The notes under the pieces were generated by a model. The model made no database searches. It was given only the letters and a program-made list of their open reading frames with translations, and was not told the origin of the DNA. From the NCBI GenBank assembly GCA_038316335.1, contig JBBQAM010000014.1:1-64000 (forward strand): a DNA stretch of 64,000 bases, given 5' to 3'. Shown here one piece after another: positions 24,063 to 32,048 of the stretch. Position 1 is the stretch's first letter. The number at the start of each line of letters is the position of its first letter. The position numbers and the translations under genes are program-made. Source of the DNA: JALHST01 sp038316335 (GTDB lineage: Bacteria > Bacteroidota > Bacteroidia > Flavobacteriales > Flavobacteriaceae).

Positions 24063-25196
24063 TTAACATACGGTTAAATAAGCGTATGTATATGAAAATC
24101 GCGCACTTTCGGGAACATGTAATAAGAGGGTTTCCCCCTTTTTTAAGGAACCAGATTGTATCAATTCTTCCAACATAACAAAAATCGATGCGGCCCCCAC
24201 ATTTCCGACTTTTTCAAGATTTAAAAACCATTTTTCCCAAGGCATTTTGATACCTTGTCGCTCCAGTTCCTTATAAAGGCCTTCCTTGAAATAATAGGAG
24301 GAGATATGTGGCAGGTAGTAGGTAATATCATCAGGTCCTATCTTATGTTTTTCCAAGGCCTGCTTTAAACTATCAACCCCTTTTTGAAGTATGTTCTCCC
24401 CTAATAACCGCGTATCTTGTTTCATGGCGAACAAGGACATTTTCCCCCATTCCTCCGCCGGATACTCGCTCCAGGCTTTTAAAGTGCCGTCTTCAAGTTT
24501 TTCACCCCCGGCGTACATGCAGGTTTCCATTTCATAGGCATATGAAAACCCTTCCATCCATTCGATCTTAAGCGGCGTAGTGCCGTTCGGTTCGCTCTCG
24601 AGCAATACTGCCGCCGCTCCGTCGGAAAGCATCCATCGTAAAAATTCTTTGTTGAAGGCTAAAATAGGGCTTGATTCAAGTTCTTGAAGATGTGCTACCT
24701 CACTGGCAAAAACCTCTGATTTCATCCAAGAGGAGGTACGTTCAGAACCTGTACACACAGCATTCTTGACTTGCCCGGTCATCACCGAAAGAAAACCGTA
24801 TTTGAGGGCATTCATCCCGGAGCAACACGCTCCTGAAGGGGAGTTGATCTCAATATTGCCATTCTTAAGAAAGCCATGTACCATAGCGGCATGGGAAGGA
24901 AGGATCTGATCCGGACTTGAAGTGCCACACGACAATAGCTCAATACGTTCTTTGGGGAAATTCGCATCGCATAATTTTTCAATGGCGGCCGCCGTAAGTT
25001 CTGCATTATTGTGAGTCACATTACCCGCTTCATCGAGCGCGTAATAGCGTGTCTTAATCTGATTATTGCGAAGCACAACCCGTCTTGCCTTGGACTCCTT
25101 TCCATTGATAATTCCCAATTTTGCCTCCATCTGATCATTATCGATTGGGGAATTGGGCAAAAATTTGGCAATTCTAGTTATAAATACATCCTTCAT
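24063..25196 (-). CDS. darB: DarB-like beta-ketoacyl synthase III
   Basis: The 377-residue FabH-like condensing enzyme has Cys125 in 'SPSGACCSGMNAL', His297 in 'YYLPHISSYY' and Asn332 in 'GNVGAASIFV', the KSIII triad. In dialkylresorcinol synthesis DarB condenses two fatty-acid-derived chains (a beta-ketoacyl and an enoyl thioester) to a 2,5-dialkylcyclohexane-1,3-dione, which is then aromatised. It abuts the DarA-like gene with a 1-base overlap, the same pairing as in known dar loci. This pair is the best evidence that the cluster makes a dialkylresorcinol ester (flexirubin) and not just a plain aryl polyene. Confidence 0.88.
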   Translation of the reverse strand: MKDVFITRIAKFLPNSPIDNDQMEAKLGIINGKESKARRVVLRNNQIKTRYYALDEAGNVTHNNAELTAAAIEKLCDANFPKERIELLSCGTSSPDQILPSHAAMVHGFLKNGNIEINSPSGACCSGMNALKYGFLSVMTGQVKNAVCTGSERTSSWMKSEVFASEVAHLQELESSPILAFNKEFLRWMLSDGAAAVLLESEPNGTTPLKIEWMEGFSYAYEMETCMYAGGEKLEDGTLKAWSEYPAEEWGKMSLFAMKQDTRLLGENILQKGVDSLKQALEKHKIGPDDITYYLPHISSYYFKEGLYKELERQGIKMPWEKWFLNLEKVGNVGAASIFVMLEELIQSGSLKKGETLLLHVPESARFSYTYAYLTVC

Positions 25197-26122
25197 TAAC
25201 TCTCCTTTAACGCAACAGAGGAATAGTAGTCTTTCTCCCTATTTCTCTTTTGGTACATGGGCAAATAAGTCAACAAAAATACAACAAAAACTATTGGTGC
25301 TATGACCCATATGGCAAATAACAAATAATATTTGAACATTGCAATCCATTTAAGGCGTTTGGGATTTCCAGGGCCGCCCTTTTTTATAATCAAATTCGCC
25401 CATTTTGCAAAAATCGCATTGCCCCTTTCATCTGTCAACACAAGATAGGGATCAACGATTACCGCTTTAAGGGCGATCAGGTTTTGCTGTAACCCTAAAT
25501 AGGCATCATTTAGGAGTGCTTCCCGGATAGGAAGACCAAATCTTTTGGCATTTTCGATATCAGTATCCGATACGCCGGGTTTGGGAAAGAAGCCCAAGTA
25601 ACGGTCTTTTCTGCCGGAAAACATCCAATGTGATATTGTAATAACACTGATATGGTTGATATGCCGGTCTACCAGGGCAATATGGCCGACCAAATTGGCT
25701 TGGGTAGCCATCAAAAGTCTTTTCATTTTTTCCTGTGCCTGGATCCACATGTTCCTACAGGCCAAAACGGTTATGACTGGGGTGTTTTTCAGTAACTTTT
25801 CGGCATATTCTGATTTTAAAAACGAATTGATAGGGATAGAAGGCGTCAAAAACCAAACTTGATATCCTAGAATTATCAGGTCATATTTTTTGGCAAGAAT
25901 TTCTGGGGAAGGAGGGTGTAATTCAACAGGAAGCTGCAAAAATGATTCTGGAAATGCATCGTAGAATTTTTCTTGTTTCCATGGAAAATCAAAAGGTTTT
26001 TTGGGAACGATCTCGTAGTAGGAAATAGTGATGTTCGCCCCATCAAGAATGGCAGAAATGTTCTTAAGAATATTGAAGAGCTGACCTGTTTGGGAATAAT
26101 AAATAATTAAAACTTCTTTCAT
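25196..26122 (-). CDS. darA: DarA-like dialkylresorcinol biosynthesis protein (flavodoxin-like N-terminus)
   Basis: The 308-residue protein begins with a flavodoxin-like phosphate loop (VLIIYYSQTGQLFNILKNIS) and has 'PVITVLACRNMWIQAQEKMKRLL'. A C-terminal membrane helix pair includes 'YYLLFAIWVIAPIVFVVFLL'. It matches the family named dialkylresorcinol condensing enzyme DarA, which acts with DarB. The ATG at 26122 gives an ATGA overlap with the acyltransferase stop; 26143 would add seven residues inside that gene. Whether it aromatises, reduces or condenses is not settled by the sequence. Confidence 0.82.
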   Translation of the reverse strand: MKEVLIIYYSQTGQLFNILKNISAILDGANITISYYEIVPKKPFDFPWKQEKFYDAFPESFLQLPVELHPPSPEILAKKYDLIILGYQVWFLTPSIPINSFLKSEYAEKLLKNTPVITVLACRNMWIQAQEKMKRLLMATQANLVGHIALVDRHINHISVITISHWMFSGRKDRYLGFFPKPGVSDTDIENAKRFGLPIREALLNDAYLGLQQNLIALKAVIVDPYLVLTDERGNAIFAKWANLIIKKGGPGNPKRLKWIAMFKYYLLFAIWVIAPIVFVVFLLTYLPMYQKRNREKDYYSSVALKES

Positions 26123-27006
26123 TTTTTCTTTATAGCGTTCCAAAAATCAAAATAATTGAACCATTGCAAGGGATATTTTTGCAAGATCCCTGCAACACTT
26201 TGGGTATAGTCGTTCAATAAGCCTTGTGCGTCCCTATTTTGTAGATTGGCCTTGCGGGCAAAAAGATGATAGTGATTCTTGGCCTCTTTCATAACGTACA
26301 CAAAAAGAATGGGCACCTTGAGCCGGGAACCCAATAAAAATGGCCCGGCCGGAAACTTGGCTTCTTTACCCAAAAAGGATTGTGTCAAGGTTTTTTGACC
26401 TTCTGAATAGCGATCTCCGGTAAAGCAGATCAATTCCCCCCTTCCCAAGGCATTATTGATTTCAAATATATGTGACAGATCTTGTCTGACCAATATAAAT
26501 TTGATTTTTGATCTAGAGGTTACCCGCTCTAAATACGATTTTATGTTGGCGTGCTCGGCATCGGTGGTGACGAGGTTGATCTGGGATTTTGTATCCAAAT
26601 CCTGAAAAAAGAATTCTGCAATCTCGAAGTTACCGACGTGGGCACTAATCAGAATTCCGCCTTTGCCATCCTTTAATAATGATTTTATATGTTCTACGCC
26701 ATCGAATTCATAGGTGAATTTATGACGCATTCCCGAAGAAATGGCTACTTTGTCGATGATGGTCTGTCCAAAAACATAGTAACTATTATAGACATTTATA
26801 AGGCTTTGCAATCGTGGATATTTTCTCCTTTTTCGAAAATAATAATAGATTGCCTGTGCATTTTTACCTGAAAAGAAGCAGAAATAAAAGGCAACAAAGC
26901 GAAGCAAAAGATACGCTGCACCTAGGCCTAAGTTTTTAAGGAAGAAGATAAAAATTCTATAACCTAGTACCGTGCCCCTGGATTTTCCTTCCCATTCAGT
27001 CGCCAT
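26119..27006 (-). CDS. LpxL/HtrB-family acyltransferase
   Basis: The 295-residue protein has an N-terminal membrane helix and the lipid A acyltransferase signature HxxxxE (His123 and Glu128 in 'LISAHVGNFEIAEFFFQDLD'), followed by 'ELICFTGDRYSEGQ'. These enzymes move acyl chains from ACP to hydroxyl groups at the inner membrane. In this cluster it is flanked by an ACP gene and darA. It could therefore esterify the pigment or attach it to a lipid anchor. Aryl polyene loci carry comparable acyltransferases. The acceptor is not known. Confidence 0.88.
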   Translation of the reverse strand: MATEWEGKSRGTVLGYRIFIFFLKNLGLGAAYLLLRFVAFYFCFFSGKNAQAIYYYFRKRRKYPRLQSLINVYNSYYVFGQTIIDKVAISSGMRHKFTYEFDGVEHIKSLLKDGKGGILISAHVGNFEIAEFFFQDLDTKSQINLVTTDAEHANIKSYLERVTSRSKIKFILVRQDLSHIFEINNALGRGELICFTGDRYSEGQKTLTQSFLGKEAKFPAGPFLLGSRLKVPILFVYVMKEAKNHYHLFARKANLQNRDAQGLLNDYTQSVAGILQKYPLQWFNYFDFWNAIKKK

Positions 27007-27024
27007 GAGAATTCATTAAGGATT

Positions 27025-27267
27025 TTAGCGAATTTTACGCTCGATAAGATCATAAAAATTTTGGAGGGTAATTACATTGACAAAATCCTCGCCCGCCAAT
27101 TTTACGCCAAAGTTTGCTTCTACGGCGACCACCAGATCGACAAAGTCAAGACTGTCTAGTTCAAGGGTATCCTTTAAGTTGGCTTCTGGCGAAATTTCCT
27201 CTTCCTCAACCTCAAACTCATCTATAAGAAAGTCGTTTATCTTATCAATAATAACTTCTTTATTCAT
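27025..27267 (-). CDS. Acyl carrier protein (second)
   Basis: The 80-residue ACP has its phosphopantetheine serine at Ser39 in 'TLELDSLDFVDLVVAVE'. It has an acidic N-terminal half, as usual for ACPs. It overlaps the FabF-type KS gene upstream by 8 bp. It probably carries substrates for that KS and FabG, which are adjacent. The other cluster ACP is at 16637-16894. Confidence 0.93.
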   Translation of the reverse strand: MNKEVIIDKINDFLIDEFEVEEEEISPEANLKDTLELDSLDFVDLVVAVEANFGVKLAGEDFVNVITLQNFYDLIERKIR

Positions 27268-28495
27268 CTATAGCGCAATTTTTTATGACCAAGGCGGAGT
27301 TGGTACCGCCAAACCCAAAAGAATTTGACAAAAATACGTCAATTTTTTTATTTAAGGTTTTGTTAACTAAATTTAATTTGGCCGAATCTTCGTCAGGATT
27401 TTCTAAATTGATATTCGGGGCAATGAATGAATTCTGCATCATCAGAAGCGAATAGATTACCTCGCTTGCCCCCGCCATCCAACATTCGTGGCCCGTCATT
27501 GATTTGGTCGAACTCACATAAGGTCCATTCGCACCAAATACTTCAAAAATAGCCTTCGCCTCGTTGGAGTCACCCACCGGGGTCGAGGTGGCATGTGCAT
27601 TTACATAGTCTATGGCCGAGGCATCTAAATCAGCATCTTTCAATGCTTTTCGCATGGCCTTCGTTGGGCCTTCGACATTGGGGGTCGAAATGTGATCCCC
27701 GTTCGACGAAAAACCATAACCGACTACCTCTCCTAGAATTGGTGCGCCTCGTTTTATGGCAGATTCATAACTTTCCAAAACCAAGGTCGCACCGCCACCA
27801 CTGGGTACGAGACCGTTTCTACCAATATCGAAAGGGCGTGATGCCTTTTCAGGTTGATTAATATCTGAGGCAAAGACTCCTAAACCGTCAAAACTTGCCA
27901 TGGCGAGATGGTTTATTTCCTGGGCCCCGCCACATATGATAATATCTTGTAAACCGGTTTTTATCAGCTGGTAGGCCATTCCTATTGCATGAGAACCACT
28001 TGCGCAAGCCGCACTTAACGTAAAGTTTATCCCGGTAAGCTTAAATATGGTAGAGAGGTTCATGGTAATTGTTGAGTTCATAGCCTTGAATATGGCCCCC
28101 GAACCAACCAATGTGGTATCTTTTTTTTCACGTACCGTATCGATCGATTCGATAACTGAACGCGCAGTGCTATCGTTGCCATAAATGATCCCGATTTCGT
28201 GGAGGTCGAGATACTCTTGGGTCAATCGGGCATTTTGTAAGGCTTCCTTGGTAGCTACATAGGCAAAAGCGCCTTCCTCTCCTAGGCTTATGCGTTGTCT
28301 CCGCGATAATTGGCTTTTTAAGTCGGGTTCTTCGACCTTTCCCGTTAATGGGGACCGGTACCCAAATTTTATGCGTTCCTCGTCAATCACGATTCCAGAA
28401 ACACCATTGTACAATGAGTTTTTAACCTCGTCAAGATTTTTGCCGATGCATGCGTAAATCCCCATCCCCGTAATTACCACTCGCTTCATTTTCAT
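27260..28495 (-). CDS. Beta-ketoacyl-ACP synthase (third intact KS)
   Basis: The 411-residue FabF-type condensing enzyme has Cys164 in 'LSAACASGSHAIG', His301 in 'NAHATSTPVGDS' and His336 in 'KSMTGHECWMAGAS'. The C-terminal 'SNSFGFGGTNSALVI' is intact, so an active enzyme is expected. It is grouped with the second ACP and FabG, forming a compact condensing and reducing module. It resembles the ApeR-type KS of aryl polyene loci in position, but sequence alone does not assign its chain-length range. Confidence 0.92.
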   Translation of the reverse strand: MKMKRVVITGMGIYACIGKNLDEVKNSLYNGVSGIVIDEERIKFGYRSPLTGKVEEPDLKSQLSRRQRISLGEEGAFAYVATKEALQNARLTQEYLDLHEIGIIYGNDSTARSVIESIDTVREKKDTTLVGSGAIFKAMNSTITMNLSTIFKLTGINFTLSAACASGSHAIGMAYQLIKTGLQDIIICGGAQEINHLAMASFDGLGVFASDINQPEKASRPFDIGRNGLVPSGGGATLVLESYESAIKRGAPILGEVVGYGFSSNGDHISTPNVEGPTKAMRKALKDADLDASAIDYVNAHATSTPVGDSNEAKAIFEVFGANGPYVSSTKSMTGHECWMAGASEVIYSLLMMQNSFIAPNINLENPDEDSAKLNLVNKTLNKKIDVFLSNSFGFGGTNSALVIKNCAIDE

Positions 28496-28512
28496 AAAAT
28501 TCCAAACATACG

Positions 28513-29274
28513 CTAGGAATAGATTCCTCCGTTGATATTCACTACTTCGCCGGTAATATAAGATGCATTTTTAGAAACTAAAAATGAAACCAAATGCGCA
28601 ACCTCCTCGGGATTTCCAAATCGGTTCATGGGAATCATTTTCTTTAGTTCCTTTTCATCAAGTCCACTGGTCATGTCGGTATGTATAAATCCGGGCGCTA
28701 CGGCATTGACAGTAACGTTTCTTTTGGCTACTTCTTGTGCCAAGGCTTTGGTGGCCGCAATAATACCGCCTTTAGCGGCTGAATAATTTACTTGTCCGGC
28801 AGTACCTTTTAGACCGGAAACCGATACCAGGTTCACGATTCTGCCATATTTATTCACCAATAGTTTTTGGATCAATTGATTGGTCACATTAAAGAAGCCA
28901 TTGAGACTGGTATTGATAACATCATGCCAATCTGCTGGGTTCATCCACATAAACAATCCATCCCTGTTGATACCGGCATTATTGACGACGACTTCTATGA
29001 TGTCATTTTCGTGGTCTTTGTGCCAAGTATCAAGGACGTTTTTAACCATTTCTGATTCGGCCACGTCAAATTGCATCAATTCCCCGTTTCCACCTACATC
29101 CTTGACCATGGCCAAGGTTTCTTGTGCGGCATCTTCGTTTCGGTTAAAATTAATAAGCAGGTGGTATGCATGATCTTTGGCCAATTGAATACATATAGCC
29201 CTCCCTATACCGCGGGAGCCACCTGTAACCAATGCATATTTTTTACGATCATTTTTCAAATCCATACCCTTCAA
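28513..29274 (-). CDS. fabG: 3-oxoacyl-ACP reductase (FabG-like SDR)
   Basis: The 253-residue short-chain dehydrogenase has the NADP-binding motif 'ALVTGGSRGIGRAI', 'NNAGINRDG', and the Ser-Tyr-Lys triad in 'VSVSGLKGTAGQVNYSAAKGG'. It reduces 3-oxoacyl-ACP to 3-hydroxyacyl-ACP after each condensation. It lies between the KS and the WG-repeat gene and is the only ketoreductase seen in the cluster (ApeQ counterpart). A start at 29265 is an alternative. Confidence 0.93.
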   Translation of the reverse strand: MKGMDLKNDRKKYALVTGGSRGIGRAICIQLAKDHAYHLLINFNRNEDAAQETLAMVKDVGGNGELMQFDVAESEMVKNVLDTWHKDHENDIIEVVVNNAGINRDGLFMWMNPADWHDVINTSLNGFFNVTNQLIQKLLVNKYGRIVNLVSVSGLKGTAGQVNYSAAKGGIIAATKALAQEVAKRNVTVNAVAPGFIHTDMTSGLDEKELKKMIPMNRFGNPEEVAHLVSFLVSKNASYITGEVVNINGGIYS

Positions 29275-29280
29275 TATATG

Positions 29281-30411
29281 CTACTCATTCGTATTCACAA
29301 ATAATTCGGCATTTTTATACCATTTATTTCCTAAAACTTGCCCTTTTTCATTTATGAAGGCCCATCCTTGCTTTGTTTTTACACGCGCTAGACCATTTAT
29401 AAAACCTTTTTCGGCATTCTTTTGAAGGAATGAAAATCCGACTGAAATATCGTATTCCATCGGAATCACCAAGGTACCGGTGGTATTGATAAAGCCCCAA
29501 TCCTTATCCTTAACAGGGGCCAGTCCGTCATCTGAAAACACCTCGGCATCCTTATATTTAAAATCGATTACCTGCTCTCCTTTTTCATTGATGTAACCCC
29601 ATAATTTGCCATTGACAACGGGAGCAAGTCCTTTGTTGAAGGCCCGGGCCTTATCGAATTTGGCTTCAATCACCCAATTGCCTTGATTATCGATATACCC
29701 AATTTTGCCATTGCTCTTTGCATAGGTAAATTTTGAACCTTCCTTAAAATCATAAATATCCTCTACATTAGGGACAGGCGTAAACTTACCATTTACGAAT
29801 ACACCAAAATCACTTCCTTTTCTTCCCCAGACCCCACTTGGATTATAGGTGCCAACTTCTTCATATTCAGTTGGAATAGTCAGCGTTCCCTTGTTATCAA
29901 TCATCCCCCAAAGATCCCCGTTACGAACCTTGGCACGCCCGTTCCAGAAATTCTTGATCTCATCAAAGGTAGGCTCCACGATCAGTTTGCCATCGGTACC
30001 CAACAAGCCGATTTTGTCGCCTTGCCTAAAAATGGCAACACCATCATTAAAATCGTAATATTTATCGGAGGTAGGAGTCTGTAAGGTCTTGCCCGAAGTA
30101 TCTATATAGCTCCATTGGTCTCCACTGGCGACCAGCGCATACCCGGAATTGAATTCTTTTACCTTGTCATACGTTGGCTGAATGGCCCATTGCCCGGATG
30201 TATTGATATAGCCCCATTTTTTGTCCTTTTCGGCAGCGGCCAATTTTCCTGAAAAGCTATCGGCATTGTTAAATTGCGGTTCAATAACGTAGGCACCTGA
30301 GGCATCAATATATCCAACAAGGTCTTTTTCCTTGACCATGGCCAGATTTTGAGACCAAATGTTGCCAATTGAAAAAAATAATGATAAAAGTAAAATGTGT
30401 CGTGATTTCAT
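29281..30411 (-). CDS. Exported WG-repeat protein
   Basis: The 376-residue protein has a signal peptide (MKSRHILLLSLFFSIGNIWSQ) followed by about ten WG repeats, each near 35-38 residues ('WGYINTSGQWAIQPTYDKVKEF' type). These cover almost the whole mature protein. WG repeats form beta-strand scaffolds, probably for protein or ligand binding at the cell surface. The ATG at 30411 places the signal peptide at the N-terminus; another at 30429 overlaps the lyase stop. It sits between the ammonia-lyase and FabG, so it is co-transcribed with pigment genes. Its link to pigment synthesis is unknown. Confidence 0.85.
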   Translation of the reverse strand: MKSRHILLLSLFFSIGNIWSQNLAMVKEKDLVGYIDASGAYVIEPQFNNADSFSGKLAAAEKDKKWGYINTSGQWAIQPTYDKVKEFNSGYALVASGDQWSYIDTSGKTLQTPTSDKYYDFNDGVAIFRQGDKIGLLGTDGKLIVEPTFDEIKNFWNGRAKVRNGDLWGMIDNKGTLTIPTEYEEVGTYNPSGVWGRKGSDFGVFVNGKFTPVPNVEDIYDFKEGSKFTYAKSNGKIGYIDNQGNWVIEAKFDKARAFNKGLAPVVNGKLWGYINEKGEQVIDFKYKDAEVFSDDGLAPVKDKDWGFINTTGTLVIPMEYDISVGFSFLQKNAEKGFINGLARVKTKQGWAFINEKGQVLGNKWYKNAELFVNTNE

Positions 30412-30415
30412 GATT

Positions 30416-31945
30416 TTAATTGTTTTCATAGTTCATAATTAGGTTCTTTACTTCGTTAACAAAAGGATACATTACGATATCCTCGGCAAATGGGGGAACT
30501 ATTAATCTAATCATATCATACATATTCCGTGTCTTGGAGGACACTTTTTCCTGCACCTGAAGATACTCTATGGCCTGAACGACCGAAATAAGCTCGATTG
30601 CCAGTACCTCAAAAGCATTTTCGATTACCTTTTTGGTGATAAGTGCGGCATTCGTGCCCATGCTTACGATATCTTGATTGTCATTATTATTGGGAATGCT
30701 GTGTACATACATTGGGTTTGATAACATTTGGTTTTCGGCGGTCGTCGAAGTAGCCGTAAATTGAACTCCTTGCATGCCAAAGTTCAATCCGAGTTTACCG
30801 AGATTCACAAAAGGGGGCAAAATATCGTTGAGTTTTGAGTTCATTAAATAATTCAATTGCCGTTCGGCAAGCATGCTCAGTTTCGTCACTACGATCTTCA
30901 ATTTGTCCATTTCCAGGGAAACATAATCCCCATGAAAATTCCCGCCGTGGTATACGTGTTTTTTGGCAACATCTACGATCGGGTTGTCATTGGCCGAATT
31001 CACTTCTTCGATTAAAATGCGTTCCACCTCATTTAAGGTATCTAAAATCGGTCCCAATATTTGCGGCACGCAGCGAATCGAATAGTACTCCTGAACTTTT
31101 TCCTCAAATACCGAAACCCCATTATTTTTAGTATAAAGATGATGTTCTCGCTTACGTGTCAAGGCACTATCCGAAAGGTGGCTTCGCATAGCCCGTGCTA
31201 TTTCACGTTGCCCTTTATGTTTTTTAGTCTGATTAAGCTCATACGATAAATGATCATCATATGCCTGCACAATTTCATTGATCGCCGAGGAGCATGCAAT
31301 CATCCATTCCAGTAGTCGACGCGTGTAAATGGCATTGATCACACCGATACCGGTCATAACAGAGGTACCATTAATCAGGGCTAGCCCTTCTCGAATTTCA
31401 ATTGAAATGGGCTTTATGCCCTGGAGTTCAAAAACTTCCTTGGTTGCCCTGCGTTCGCCTTTATAAAACACCTCGCCTTCCCCGATAAGCACAAGGGCCA
31501 AATGGGCCAGTTGAACTAGATCTCCACTTGCGCCAACCCCGCCATGCTCATAAATTAGTGGAATAATATCCTTATTGATCAATTGGCTCATCGTTTCGAT
31601 TACCGAAACGTGTACACCTGAATTACCAAGGCTTAAGGTATTTAATCTTGCCAACATGGCTGCCTTAACATATTTTGGGGAAATCGGATTTCCGGTGCCC
31701 GATGCATGGCTTCGGATCAAATTGTATTGCAATTGAATACGTTCAGAATCCTTTATCTTATATTGGGCCATTGGTCCGAAACCGGTATTGACCCCGTATA
31801 TAATTTTATCCTTTGAGAACTCCTTCAAAAAATCAAAACTATCCTGAACGGTTTCGATGACTTTTTTTTCAACTATGATAGGTTCTCCTTTGAATATTGT
31901 ACTATAAAAATCTCCAATTCCTAACTTTCCCTCTATTTTTGGCAT
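30416..31945 (-). CDS. tal: Tyrosine ammonia-lyase-like enzyme (HAL/PAL/TAL family)
   Basis: The 509-residue lyase has the Ala-Ser-Gly motif (139-141, in 'GGVGASGDLVQLAH') that self-forms the MIO cofactor. His80 in 'NLIRSHASGTG' occupies the position associated with tyrosine preference. 'GVNTGFGPMAQYKI' and 'NGTSVMTGIGV' are also present. From memory the sequence closely resembles the tyrosine ammonia-lyase of Flavobacterium johnsoniae. It would deaminate L-tyrosine to 4-coumarate, the aryl starter of flexirubin. It is the first gene of the long minus-strand unit. Histidine activity is less likely given the pigment context. Confidence 0.9.
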   Translation of the reverse strand: MPKIEGKLGIGDFYSTIFKGEPIIVEKKVIETVQDSFDFLKEFSKDKIIYGVNTGFGPMAQYKIKDSERIQLQYNLIRSHASGTGNPISPKYVKAAMLARLNTLSLGNSGVHVSVIETMSQLINKDIIPLIYEHGGVGASGDLVQLAHLALVLIGEGEVFYKGERRATKEVFELQGIKPISIEIREGLALINGTSVMTGIGVINAIYTRRLLEWMIACSSAINEIVQAYDDHLSYELNQTKKHKGQREIARAMRSHLSDSALTRKREHHLYTKNNGVSVFEEKVQEYYSIRCVPQILGPILDTLNEVERILIEEVNSANDNPIVDVAKKHVYHGGNFHGDYVSLEMDKLKIVVTKLSMLAERQLNYLMNSKLNDILPPFVNLGKLGLNFGMQGVQFTATSTTAENQMLSNPMYVHSIPNNNDNQDIVSMGTNAALITKKVIENAFEVLAIELISVVQAIEYLQVQEKVSSKTRNMYDMIRLIVPPFAEDIVMYPFVNEVKNLIMNYENN

Positions 31946-32007
31946 CTATGGTTGATCAAACTTGATTTGGCATCAAAATAATAAATAAAAATAGTTAATT
32001 TGGATGT

Positions 32008-32039
32008 CAAATTTAGCATAATTAACGAATCTAAGGCAA
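32008..32039 (-). promoter_or_regulatory. Candidate promoter of the pigment operon
   Basis: On the minus strand, TAAATTTG (32008-32015) fits the Bacteroidota -7 consensus TAnnTTTG. GTTG at 32037-32040 gives a -33-like TTG 21 bp further upstream. The transcript would start near 32001, about 55 nt before the ammonia-lyase ATG at 31945. The -33 part reaches up to the ATG region of the divergent flavoprotein, so the two units may share control. Identified by eye only. Confidence 0.45.
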
Positions 32040-32048
32040 CAGCTTCAA

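Noticed and set aside
30416..31945. Reading the lyase as histidine ammonia-lyase (HutH)
   Set aside because: Position at the head of a flexirubin cluster and resemblance to the F. johnsoniae tyrosine enzyme favour tyrosine; no hut genes are nearby.
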